This document shows positions 11,945 to 23,280 of a stretch of DNA of 64,000 nucleotides, piece by piece. The position numbers and the translations under genes were made by a program. Position 1 is the stretch's first letter. The number at the start of each line of letters is the position of its first letter. Below the pieces are notes generated by a model. The model was not told where the DNA came from. It did not search any database and was given only the letters and a program-made list of their open reading frames with translations. Origin of the DNA: Chrysoperla carnea (Eukaryota > Arthropoda > Insecta > Neuroptera > Chrysopidae); assembly GCF_905475395.1 (NCBI RefSeq), contig NC_058339.1, positions 7,696,001 to 7,760,000 of the forward strand, in the 5' to 3' direction.

Positions 11945-12480
11945 TTTTAGGACTCCTTCATCAGGCACACCGGGAGGGGGGTGTAAGGGCTGCACTTTTA
12001 CCTTCCTGTTTTGGAGGAAAATACACAGCCAAAGATTAAAAATTCAATACCCTTCTCTACTCTCCAGCACCTCAGTCCCATAAATTCTCCATATCTCACC
12101 ATTAATTAAACGTACAGTAATACACTGAATTCATCAATAAAAACACATCTCGCTACATCCAGAAGTTTTTCTGTTTTTTTGACACAGTCCAGGATTCACA
12201 TGCATACAATAAAACAGGCCACACATAACCCTTTAGCATCAAAGTCTTTGTTCTTTTAGAAATGTTTTTGTTTGCCACTAACGACCTTAATTAATAAAAA
12301 GCTACCTTTGCTAGAATCACACGGCTCTTGATCTTATGTGCAGATCTACCGCCTTCAACTGTAAGACCTCCAAGGTATACATATTCGCATTTCGTTTTTG
12401 TTTGCTTATGACGAAGCATTTTTTCGTACTTGGGTCTTTACGGGTCTCTTCCATCAACTATGCTCCCTGCCACTAATCAA
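11945..12480 (-). mobile_element. Decayed non-LTR retrotransposon, reverse transcriptase C-terminal part
   Basis: On the minus strand the peptide blocks CEYVYLGGLTVEGGRSAHKI, then KSRVILAKVAF, then RTKTLMLKGYVWPVLLYACE with SWTV appear in order. They match the YLG...I..RI..A..AF...vllYG.E.WT pattern of insect endonuclease/reverse transcriptase LINEs. Downstream codons contain stops. The upstream domains (endonuclease, RT catalytic core) are missing here, so this is a 5'-truncated dead copy. Confidence 0.75.
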
Positions 12481-12932
12481 ATTATTTTCTTATATATATA
12501 TACAAGAAAAAAAAAACTTGTAAAAAAAGAAAATTCTTACATTTAAAATAATTTCTTCAGTTATAAAAGTTCAATTCTAGAGAAAAAAAAATCAGGTATT
12601 CTCTTATACCTTCGGGAACTGAGTAAAATAGTTGATAGAATAAAGCAGAGTTACATAAAATTTATTATTTATAAATAATCACTTACCACACTCTTGTACT
12701 TCGTATAAACATATAGCAAGTTATTTACTATTGACGTACATACAAACGTATATAATATAGGTATATATTATATGTATTTATTTACGACTGGATATTATTA
12801 TTATTATTATATATTTGTGTATATTTCAGGATAGTGATGGGATACTCTCTAGAGTACAAAATAAATACTCAAATATCATATTTCGAAAACACTTTTCACT
12901 TCTATACACATTGAATAACTTATCTATATTTA

Positions 12933-13251
12933 TACAGAATGTTCGATTTACATCTAGGCTTATAAATATTACGAGTATGACAGAGTACATGCGTTAAACA
13001 ATGCATCTAAGTAAGAGGTATTGTAGGTGTTATATGAAATTGCAAAAGTGACTTGTATCGTGGCTTATCTGTTGTAATTCATCTATTCAACTAAGAAACT
13101 CCCACTCTCCAATCGTCTTACAACTATTTCAACACATATCGAAACTTCAACACATGTTTATAATATCTCTCACTTAGATGCATTGATTAACGTATGTATT
13201 CTGTCGTACTTGTGATATTCATATGCCTAATTGTAAATCGAACATTCTGTA
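12933..13251. mobile_element. MITE family M1, copy 2 (inverted relative to copy 1)
   Basis: Ends TACAGAATGTTCGATTTACA and its complement. The centre is the reverse complement of copy 1 (AAGAAACTCCCACTCTCC), which shows a mobile unit inserted in the opposite orientation. Short ORFs overlapping its ends are not genes. Confidence 0.8.
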
Positions 13252-13257
13252 TACGTA

Positions 13258-14390
13258 GTAACATACAGAGAGTTTTTAAGAGACTGAAAACTATTGAGAT
13301 GATAACTAAATTTTTGATGTATAACATCTTTCCGCTCAACTGTTGTAAAGTTGTTGAATATAATTTTTTTTTTGTAATGATTTTGTAAAAAAGACTTACT
13401 TGTGTAAAGGAAACGGATGTGTGTTAGCCCAAAGCGCTCGATATTTAATTTCATTTATATTTAACTACAACATTTTTCTCTAGTATAATTATGTATATAA
13501 ATATTTTCCTCGTAAAATGACTCAGTAAGCGACCGCGATTTCTTTATATTCCAATATATCGCTATATTTTCCAATATAGCAACGCGAGTAGAAAACATAC
13601 GAAGTAGCAAAGTGAAAATCTAAAAAACCATCTATTTTTAAAACTCCCACCAAAATTTTTCAGGTAAAACTACCAGATGATTATACTATCAACCAAAACT
13701 GCTTAAAAATAGGATTTCGTTCTAAAGACACATTCATAACACTAACTCAACTTTCATATGAATTTTCAACCAAGTGACAATCCCGAAAAAAATACCAACT
13801 CAAGTTACAAGCTCAATCTTGACGGATAGTAGAGATATTCCTCATTTTATAACAGGGATCTCCGTTATATAGTCGCTTCCCCCTATAGCGAGGATCATCT
13901 TTTATATAGCGAATGTGGGGATTGTGAAACGGATTTATAACAAACATCACCCCTCCTCGTAATATTTCGACCAGTATATATATTCGGGGAAATTAGGTAT
14001 AACTGAAAACAAAGTTTTCATATTTTTAGGATAGAACAGTAACCATTTAACGGAACGACTTTCCAGTCTGAAAGTCCTATTTTCCGATGGTACAGAAAGT
14101 TGGAAATATCACCATTCGGTAACGCGGACCTGATTTATAAAGGAAAACAATTTTTCTTGATTTCTGACCGTACCGTCTTTCTGACCGCATTTAACTCCAA
14201 GAATAACGATTTTTGTGTTTTTTTTTGGAAATCAATTAAAATTATATAAACTCTTTATTTATATCACATACACTTAAAAAAAAACCCAAATTTCTCCCAT
14301 TAGGATCGTAATCAACTTCTCCTTTAGGATCGTAAAAAATCTCCTTTTTCAGTACTCAACTGAGCGATACAGGTGTTACTGGGCCACCAT
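13258..14390. other. Intergenic, no gene seen; possible transposon scrap
   Basis: No exon recognised. At 13850-13945 the words CGTTATATAGTCG, TATAGCGAGGATC and TTATATAGCGAA resemble the CTATAACGAGGATC type of terminal sequence common in mariner-like elements. I could not define both ends. Confidence 0.35.
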
Positions 14391-14720
14391 ATACCATGTG
14401 TGTTTGTCCCATCTAGGCATATACATATCTGTAGTATGACAGAATACATCCGTTTGGCAATGCATCTAAGCGAGAGGTATTATATACATGTGTTGTAAGA
14501 CTACAGATACCATAAGACAGACCTTCTGTTGTATGCATGCAGAGAGTGGGAGTTTTGTTGCATACTTACTAGTTATCTGTAACTCCCATTCTCCAAGCGT
14601 CTTCCAACTAATGTTCAATACATGTATATAATACCTCTCGCTTAGATGCGTTACTAAACGGATGTATTCTGTCATACTACAGATATGTATATGCCTAGAT
14701 GGTACAAACACACATGGTAT
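14391..14720. mobile_element. MITE family M1, copy 3
   Basis: Perfect outer ends ATACCATGTGTGTTTGT and its complement, then the family's CATCTAGGCATATACATAT arms of about 90 bp. The extreme ends differ from copies 1 and 2, so this may be a subfamily. The centre keeps AGAGTGGGAGTTTTG. Confidence 0.75.
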
Positions 14721-15019
14721 AATACCCATAAATTTATGTATATACATCTACGTACTACATGAGGACATACTTTTGTATTTTAGTATTTTTCTTGTTCACT
14801 TCTTTATGTTAGTTTTACGCCTGAATACGTCCTGTTATATTCGTGTTAAGATCCTTTTTGCCATCAATTCTAAATTCCTTTTCCATTTCAATATTCCTTG
14901 TGTTTGATGAGCATACATGTACGTACTTGCTTTATAGGTAACTGAATGATGTGTATCGTCATGATACACTGTGTTCAATTTACTGTTCATTAAAAATTAT
15001 TGAATTAAAGAAAAAAAAA

Positions 15020-15690
15020 GTATGCTAGTTTTTCGCTAGCTACTCAGAAACTTATTAGAGCTAGGTTATTTTCGAGAACTTTGAAAAGTATGATCCAAAT
15101 ATAGTAGGATTACATACCTGGTTTATCACAATTGGATAAAATTTGGATGTGATAGAGCAAAATTAAATTTTTGTATTTTGATGACGTCATAAAGTTAAAA
15201 AATTCTATTTTCTTGATAACACAGGCAAAATTGATCCGATCTTATTGAAATTTTTTTTGAAACCCACTAATTTTGGGCCATTCTTTACAGTTGTGATGCC
15301 TGTTTTTCGCTAGCTATCACTAATGTGCTTAATTCCGAGACCAAGATTCCACATTCTGGAAACTGATTAGAGCTAGGTTAATTTTGATAAGAAATTTGAA
15401 AAGTATGACCCAAATTTAGTAGGATTACATACTTATTTTATGAAAATTGGATAAAATTTGGATGTGACAGAGCAAAATTAAATTTTTGGATTCTGATGAC
15501 GTCACCAAGTTAAAAAATTCGATTTTTTTTTATAACAAAGGCAAATTTGTTCCGATTTTATTGGAATTTTTTTTAAACCCACTAATATGGGTTCTTCTTT
15601 TCCGCTGTGGTGCCAGTTTTTCGCTAGTTATCCCTTATGTGCTTAATTCCGGGACTAGGATTCAACATTCTGGAAACCTATTATAGCTGA
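15020..15690 (+). repeat. Tandem repeat family B (about 315-bp unit), array 1
   Basis: Two units plus a shortened first one. Landmarks per unit: GTTTTTCGCTAGCTATCAC, TTGAAAAGTATGA, CAAATTTAGTAGGATTACAT, GATGACGTCA and GAAACCCACTAAT. TTTTTCGCTAG recurs at about 15303 and 15617. Matching arrays lie at 51695-52440 (minus) and 59130-59970, with a single unit at 18610-18990. Confidence 0.8.
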
Positions 15691-16220
15691 CTTCTATAGA
15701 ATATAGGTTTTCTGATCACTGTTTGTTTGCAAACAGTGTACATGAAAAATCTTTATATATTTACAAAATAATCTATTTATGTATATTTTATCAGAGAAAA
15801 GAACTATTTTTATAAAAAGGATCAAAATTATGTGAAAGGAATAGTTTTCGATTGATTGTATAGAAAAGAATCTCATTCAGAAGAAAATAGCACCGTCATA
15901 TTATTTTCAATTATTATTTATTATAACCACAGAGAGACCATCTCATTTCAGCCACTGTATGAACATGAAATACCAAATTTAAAAGTGTTAAAACTGTACC
16001 AAAAGGTAATTTTTCCTTAAAACATTAAAAAGGTTTTCTTTTAAATTATTTTTGGTAATAATTTACTTGGATACAGAGCATATATTTGGTCTATATACGC
16101 GATATTGTATTTTACCATTTACAATCGTTGGTTATTCATTACTTGTTACTCATAAAGTATACTCAATTCCATAAGTACAGCTTAAAAATTTAAATTTGGA
16201 CATAAACCATAAATTTAAGA
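15691..16220. other. Intergenic, no gene seen
   Basis: AT-rich DNA. A GTTTGTTTGCAAAC near-palindrome is present at about 15721. No recognisable coding sequence. Confidence 0.4.
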
Positions 16221-16224
16221 ATCG

Positions 16225-16525
16225 CATATGATTCATAGGGCTCGATTTTACAAGCTTATATGTAACTTTTGAAGCAGTTATCGTCAATTTTGTATGCACG
16301 CTAACTTTACATGTCAATGCTTGGTTAGGTAAGTGGCGTCCTGATTTTCCCATCGCTTCCACCATATATGATATATATGTATATGTTTTTCCGGGTAGAA
16401 TCATATAAATCAATTTTGAAGCAGTTATCATCAACTGATTGAACTGAAATTTTGCATGCACGCTTAGTTCGGATGGCAATGCATGGTAGATCCTCATTTT
16501 CCTATCGCTTCCACCATATAGGATA
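16225..16525. repeat. Two-unit tandem duplication, about 165 bp each
   Basis: Each unit contains TTTTGAAGCAGTTATC, GCATGCACGCT or a near match, and CCCATCGCTTCCACCATAT or a near match. The 115-codon minus-strand ORF crossing it is explained by the duplication of non-coding sequence. Confidence 0.7.
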
Positions 16526-18605
16526 TTTGTTTATATATTTATTTATACAGATAAATTCTATTCGCTACATGCAAGAGTTTTATTTCAGGTAGTAACCATA
16601 GTAACAACACACTACTTTATTAATACAACAGTATGAATGGTCATAAATCTATGGATTGTATTTATGTTTTATATTGAAAATTTAATACTATTTTCTAACT
16701 TTAAATAAGTAATTATGCGAATTTACATTTAAAAAATAGTTTAGTTTGAAATTTACTATACCATTTAAATAAAACACATGATTTATTACAAATTTTATAA
16801 GATAACAGAACTGTACCCTTCGCTTACTATGTGGCCTACTAATATTCAAAAGTTTGTCCACATTATAATGGACGAACTGTAAATATATTTGTATGTATCA
16901 TAATAAGATATATTACGTTTCAAAAATATTGTAAAATTGAATTCCTAATGGTATTGTATTTTCATAATAATAATAATAATCATAATCATCATAAAACCTA
17001 CTAAAACAACCATTGCTTGTTCATCTAATATCCATCCAACTTCACTAAGCCATATATTTTTCGGTACATCAAGAGAATAGTTACTTACATTTTCAAATTT
17101 TCATACAAAAAACACAAAAACTGAATAAATTTATTTAATGGTATATATTTTGTTGTTTGAGAGTGTATCGTGGAATGGTTTTTTGAACACAACAATGTGA
17201 AATATGATTCTTGTCATATTTTTCAACCATCTAACGTCCATGAATTGTAATGTTATGTAAGTTAGATAGGTTAGAGTGGAATCGACCATTATTATATGGA
17301 TATGGGATATGGAACTAACACACACGTAACAATATACTTAATGCATAATATTTCAATGCGAACAAAAATGTATAATGTATCCATAAAATAATTTATGTTT
17401 TATATATATTTATTTATTTTTTATTTCCACTTTTTTAAATATAAATTTATGTAGGCTAAATAATAGACTTCAAACTGTATGTATACGGGTGATTCCATGA
17501 AAAAGAGAATTGAAAAATAATATTACTGTTTTTGATGGTATAAATACTTCAGTTTGGTATCAACACTAAAGTACTTTTAGCTTTCAGTATCTTAAGGTGA
17601 TTGTAAACCCACAGTATTGTAAAAAGTTTTGGTTTTTTGCACGGTACATACATATATAAACCAAATACATGCTTTGTAGTCAAGTAAGGAGTTATTTTTA
17701 GCTTTACAATACCACGCAACAACAAAAATATATAATATATTGTGTGTAAGTGTTGCTTGTAAATTTGATAATATAGATATCGCTCTTCAATCATCAATAC
17801 TCTAACTATAGTCATCTCTGTTCATCAAATGATGGATTTTCGATGAACTCATAATTAAATTAAAATTTTGTTGTTATGTCATCGACAACCTTATATTTTT
17901 ATGGTATTATTATAAACTACAAGATTGTCTAAATATTTTTGATAGTTTTTAATCACACTCTCTAGATTTTTTGATATAGAAATATCCAATTGAAAAGGAT
18001 AACCTATATCATTCATCATTTTTCCAGCCAACTTTGAACGATAAAATAATAGTAAAAAGCCCGATGACCTAGGATTTTTTGTGATTTTTGGAAACTTTGT
18101 TAATTAAAAAATGTATTTATAAAGTTTTATTGAAATTCCTAGTATTATTCAATCTTTGAATAACATTTTTTCTTCGTAAATGTTAAGTTTTCATTCAAAT
18201 TTCATTATTATGAGCACATTTTTTACGACAGATTAATAAAAATGTAGAATCATTGCGTTATCAACACTGTCTATACATGATATTTTAACAATTTACCCAG
18301 TCAATTGGTGGTTTTACAGTTGTTTTTATTTAACATATCATAAAGATTGTATCAAAAAGTTTTCTTGCTAAGTATATATTTATTTCAAGGGAATAAAATG
18401 AGTATTACAATTTGTTTACTGTATTGTATATGCAATGCATTTACACATGTGCATAATATGTGGCATATATGTATACAATGTGTTAAAGAATTCTAGTAAA
18501 TTTTATAAATTAGATGTTGAATACCACCCATTCATTCGACATTTTTTATACCTTGTAGGTATACATGAAATATACACGGTGTTATATAATTGAACTGTAG
18601 AACTC
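16526..18605. other. Long AT-rich intergenic stretch, no gene seen
   Basis: A TAA/TCA microsatellite lies at about 16967-16995. Minus-strand ORFs of 64 and 88 codons (17131-17325, 17549-17815) have no recognisable domain and AT-driven composition. I see no splice-supported exon. Confidence 0.45.
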
Positions 18606-18609
18606 TGAA

Positions 18610-18990
18610 CCAAATCCGTAACTAGGCCGTTCAATTTTTTTTGAAACCCACTAAGTTTGGGTCATTTTTTTCAGCTGCAATGTCGGTGTTTTTCTAGCTA
18701 TCATTAATGAGCTAAATTTCGGAACCAGGACTTCACGTTCTCGAAACCAATTAGAGCTAGGTTAATTTTGATCACAAATTTGAAAAGTATGACCCTACTT
18801 TAGTAGGATTACATACTTGTTTTAGCAAAATTGGACAAAATTTTGATGTTATAGAGTAAAATTAAAATTTTTGGTTTCTGATGACGTCATGAAGTTAATA
18901 AATTCGATTTTTTGGATAATACAGGCAAATTTGATCCGATTTTATTGTAATTTTTTTTGAAATCCACTAATTTTAGTTCATTTTTTTCCA
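18610..18990 (+). repeat. Tandem repeat family B, single unit
   Basis: Carries the family B landmarks in order (GAAACCCACTAA, GAGCTAGGTTAATTTTGAT, TTTAGTAGGATTACATACTT, GATGACGTCATGAAGTTAA) as one unit plus a partial one. Confidence 0.75.
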
Positions 18991-19755
18991 CTAATTCTTC
19001 TAATAACTTCTTAGGTAACGTATAAACAAATTTTTTAGGACAAAAGCCTATTTATTTACACACAAATAATTTTTCACTTGAACATTCTGTATATGAAGGT
19101 CATCTTGATCTATGTTAGTACAAACACATACACAAAAAAGATACATTACAAAGTCGTACAAAGTGGCTTGGTACTCTAAAAGTCTAAAATGCATCATCAT
19201 TATCCACAGAGAATTGTGTTGTATATACATAAACAGCTATACACGTAGAATTTTTCTACGTATATTCAATATTAGCTGTGAACTATCCGCTTCGCTGGGA
19301 AATTTAAATTTTAAATACAAATATTATTGTGGTAAACCTTCACTTCATATGCCGTCACTTATTTTTCTTTTGTTCACAATTTCGTCGATTTTCTTATTTT
19401 GATACGAAGCCCTAATTTTAGGACAAAAGCCCTAGAATTTTTTTATCTCCAATTTCGATAAAACTCAGTATATAAGGTAATTTTGACTCAAAAAAGTACA
19501 AAAATCGGGTGCATTTGTTGACTGGTCGAATAATTTTTGAGATACGGACTAAAATCGATACAAATATTGCGATATCTCAAAAACTATGCATCCAATCATT
19601 AAATTAACCTGATTTTTATACTATTTGATCATCCATTATTAATTACGATTAACAGTTTTAAAAAAGAATTCACCGTGTACATTGTCGTTAAGTAGTTAAC
19701 TACGAATCGCTTCTGTTGGCCATTCCACAAGCTTTTATGTGTGTATGATATGTAA
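18991..19755. other. Intergenic, no gene supported
   Basis: A 96-codon plus-strand ORF (19112-19402) and an opposite 60-codon ORF lack domains. AGGACAAAAGCC occurs twice (about 19037 and 19419), pointing to a small duplicated non-coding segment. Confidence 0.4.
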
Positions 19756-20356
19756 TTTATATGCAGGGCCGGATTTAAATTTCTGCCGCCCTGGGGCACT
19801 GAAGAAAATGCCGCCCTATGACTGAAATTTTATTTTAATAGTTTGGATATCTTATTTAAAAAAATTAGAATAACTAATTAATTGCAGAAAATTTATTATG
19901 TATTACATATTATTTATTACTGTTCTTTTAAATTTAAATTAATTAGTGTTATTGGATAATTCTCCAATTTTAGGCAAATTCATTGATCAATTAAAAAAAT
20001 TTCAAGTTTCTGTTATCAAAAAGACATAGATAATTTGAAAATATTTTTAATTCTTCAAAAAAACTATATTTCTGGAATTTATCAATTCCAGAAAATACAA
20101 ATATCAAATTTTATTTTTGCAAACCTTTATGGAAATAAATTGATTAAACTATTTTAATAGTTTTCACTTAAATTTCCTATATTATAATAACCCATGTAGG
20201 AACCGCCATAGTTGAACGACGGGGCCTAGCCTGGTCCAGTACTGGGGATCCCAGCTTTGGCGCCCCGATATTGGCCCATGCTTGAGCCAAGATGAAATAA
20301 TTAGCCTTGGCCGACCCAACTATTGCCCGAGCCTGGGACAAGGCTGGGTTGCCCAG

Positions 20357-21805
20357 CCTTGGCCGATCCAATGATTATCCAAGCCTGGGCCAACATGGGT
20401 TTGCCATAGAACGGCCAACGCAAGGGAGCCCAGTCTTGGGCCAAGACTAGGCATCCTAGCCTTGGCCAATCCAATGATTATCCAAGCCTGGGCCAACATT
20501 GGTTTGCCATAGAACGGCCAACGCAAGGGAGCCCGGTCTTCGGCCAAGACTTGGCATCCTAGCATTGGCCAATCCAATGATTATCCAAGCCTGGGCCAAC
20601 ATTGGTTTGCCATAGAACGGCCAACGCAAGGGAGTCCAGTCTTGGGCCAAGACTTGGCATCCTAGCCTTGGCCAATCCAATGATTATCCAAGCCTGGGCC
20701 AACATTGGTTTGCCATAGAACGGCCAACGCAAGGGAGCCCGGTCTTCGGCCAAGACTTGGCATCCTAGCCTTGGCCAATCCAATGATTATCCAAGCCTGG
20801 GCCAACATTGGTTTGCCATAGAACGGCCAACGCAAGGGAGCCCAGGCTTGGGCCAAGACTTGGCATCCGAGCCTTGGCCAATCCAATGATTATCCAAGCC
20901 TGGGCCAACATTGGTTTGCCATAGAACGGCCAACGCAAGGGAGCCCAGGCTTGGGCCAAGACTTGGCATCCGAGCCTTGGCCAATCCAATGATTATCCAA
21001 GCCTGGGCCAACATTGGTTTGCCATAGAACGGCCAACGCAAGGGAGTCCAGTCTTGGGCCAAGACTTGGCATCCTAGCCTTGGCCAATCCAATGATTATC
21101 CAAGCCTGGGCCAACATTGGTTTGCCATAGAACGGCCAACGCAAGGGAGTCCAGTCTTGGGCCAAGACTTGGCATCCTAGCCTTGGCCAATCCAATGATT
21201 ATCCAAGCCTGGGCCAACATTGGTTTGCCATAGAACGGCCAACGCAAGGGAGCCCGGTCTTCGGCCAAGACTTGGCATCCTAGCCTTGGCCAATCCAATG
21301 ATTATCCAAGCCTGGGCCAACATTGGTTTGCCATAGAACGGCCAACGCAAGGGAGCCCAGGCTTGGGCCAAGACTTGGCATCCGAGCCTTGGCCAATCCA
21401 ATGATTATCCAAGCCTGGGCCAACATTGGTTTGCCATAGAACGGCCAACGCAAGGGAGCCCAGTCTTGGGCCAAGACTTGGTATCCTAGCCTTGGCCAAT
21501 CCAATGATTATCCAAGCCTGGGCCAACATTGGTTTGCCATAGAACGGCCAACGCAAGGGAGCCCAGTCTTCGGCCAAGACTAGGCATCCTAGCCTTGGCC
21601 AATCCAATGATTATCCAAGCCTGGGCCAACATTGGTTTGCCATAGAACGGCCAACGCAAGGGAGCCCAGTCTTGGGCCAAGACTAGGCATCCTAGCCTTG
21701 GCCAATCCAATGATTATCCAAGCCTGGGCCAACATTGGTTTGCCATAGAACGGCCAACGCAAGGGAGCCCAGTCTTGGGCCAAGACTAGGCATCCTAGCC
21801 TTGGC
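20357..21805. repeat. 103-bp satellite, 14 units with exact period
   Basis: ATGATTATCCAAGCCTGGGC recurs at 20371, 20474, 20577, 20680 and so on to 21710, always 103 bp apart and without indels. Units differ at a few sites, such as CCAGTCTTGGG, CCGGTCTTCGG or CCAGGCTTGGG, and CATCCTAGCC or CATCCGAGCC. Overlapping minus-strand ORFs of 74 and 101 codons arise because 103 is not a multiple of three, and are not genes. Confidence 0.95.
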
Positions 21806-22373
21806 TGACAATATTCAATTATTGAAGGGAAATCGCAGAATAAATCGTCATTTTATTATTATTATTATTATTTAATTAATTACATTGATGACATAAACTC
21901 CTGAAATGGACACATTTGACATTGTAAAAATTTTAAATACCTAACAAAAATTGGCATATACAACCAAAAGGTATACAATGCGCATGTGTAATACTGTTTA
22001 TGGAGTAGGTACATGTACTTACAATAACTTCCTCCTTCTCTGTCTTTTAGTCACTATCCTTTTTACAAAGTAATATTTTTTTTCAAAACCTCTCACTAGT
22101 AAGATGTTCTAGTAAGGTGTATATAAACATACAATGTTATCGCTTCTCGGCTCAATGAGTTAAACTCAACGTGCAGTATGTGTTCTTATCAACTCAATAT
22201 ATGGTACGCCTCGCATTGCGAGACCAGTATATTAAACTATTATTTGGAACACGGTAGATTGTTAGGAGCTTGCTCCTCTTCTACCGCGGGTTGACTCAGT
22301 ATTGCGGTACAGCTGGGGTTGGCCCTGTCAAATGAATCACAAAATAGAATTCTTCATAAAATAATCTTAAAAC

Positions 22374-22661
22374 TTAACTATGGCCTAGCCCTGCCAACCA
22401 GGCATGGGCCAGACTTAAAACTTAACTATGGCCCAGCCCTGCCAGCCAGGCATGGGCCAGACCTAAGACTAAACTATGGCCCAGCCCTGCCAACCAGGCA
22501 TGGGACAAACTTAAAAATTAACTATGGCCCAGCCCTGCCAACCAGGCGTGGGCCAGACCTAAAACTTAACTATGGCCCAGCCCTGCGAACCAGGCATGGG
22601 CCAAACTTAAAAATTAACTATGGCCCAGCCCTGCCAACCAGGCGTGGGCCAGTCGAGGTAA
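22374..22661. repeat. 48-bp tandem array, about 6 units
   Basis: Each unit contains TAACTATGGCCCAGCCCTGC then CAGGCATGGGCCAGA. The period is 48, so a 171-codon ORF runs through it with a repeated LNYGPALPTRHGPDL-like peptide. The ORF has no other sign of being a gene. It shares the TGGGCC motif with the 103-bp satellite but not its unit. Confidence 0.9.
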
Positions 22662-22997
22662 CCAGTCTTGGGCCAGCATTATCATTCCAGACTTTACCCA
22701 AGTCTGGGCCAAGTCTGGCTTACAAGTCTGGCCCAGAGTTCTGCATAGTTGGACCAAGCCTGGGCCAAGCCTGGGCCCGCCATACTTTCCTACATGGGAA
22801 TATACAAAATTTTGATTTGATACATAATGCATAAACTATATTTCTTGAAAAATAAAATATTTATTTAAAAGAATTAGTTAATTATATATTGTATTGAAAA
22901 TATTTTCTCACTTTCCAAATTTTGCCGCCCTAGAAAATTTGCCGCCCTGGGCACTAGCCCCGACTGCCCCTAGTGTAAATCCACCACTGTTTATATG

Positions 22998-23280
22998 ACT
23001 TCTAGCATAAAGTTTTCCTTTGTATCATATATTTAATATAACTACAATGATAATTCCTCTATATTCGTCTCAACAACAAAAGTTCACAAAATATTATTTC
23101 AAAAACATACTGCATTGTAGTTTGCCATATAGTTTAATATTTAAAAAATTTTATAGAGAATTTTACTGTAGTAAAGTTTGTAATAATATTTGCATTACCA
23201 TTTCCAACTTTGATTCTATATATATTAGAACTTGATATATACAATTTGATGAAAATTAAGAGTAAAATTTTAATTCTTAG
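22998..23280. other. AT-rich, no gene seen
   Basis: A short gap between the hAT and the LINE fragment. A 71-codon ORF here is not supported by any motif. Confidence 0.4.

Larger units (their letters stand above)
20191..22798. mobile_element. GGCCCA-rich inner block with its own inverted ends
   Basis: The inverted words CCCATGTAGGAA (20191-20202) and TTCCTACATGGG (22787-22798) bound a GC-richer block. It is full of TTGGCC/GGGCCA motifs and stands out from the AT-rich arms of the surrounding hAT. It includes both tandem arrays. I could not identify a target duplication (flanks AATAA and AATAT), so it may be a nested element or an amplified internal part of the hAT. Confidence 0.5.
19756..22997. 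mobile_element. Composite hAT-type non-autonomous element carrying satellite arrays
   Basis: An exact 8-bp direct repeat TTTATATG flanks the element at 19756-19763 and 22990-22997. The element (19764-22989, 3,226 bp) begins CAGGGCCGGATTTA and ends TAAATCCACCACTG, imperfect terminal inverted repeats. Subterminal GCCGCCCTGGG words lie near both ends (about 19784 and 22941). An 8-bp duplication with CAG-type ends is the hallmark of the hAT superfamily. No transposase ORF is present. Inside sit a GGCCCA-rich block (20191-22798), a 103-bp satellite and a 48-bp array. Confidence 0.75.

Noticed and set aside
20177-21783. Many overlapping minus-strand ORFs of 64-101 codons with near-identical peptides
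   Set aside because: They are the 103-bp satellite read in successive frames. The period is not a multiple of three, and there is no independent start, splice or domain signal.
20357-21805. CRISPR-like array
   Set aside because: The whole 103-bp unit is repeated with no unique spacers, and the window is eukaryotic.
22319-22834. 171-codon plus-strand ORF with a repeated LNYGPALPTRHGPDL-like peptide
   Set aside because: It exists because the non-coding 48-bp unit is a multiple of three. It is inside a transposon and shares the DNA word TGGGCC with neighbouring non-coding satellite.
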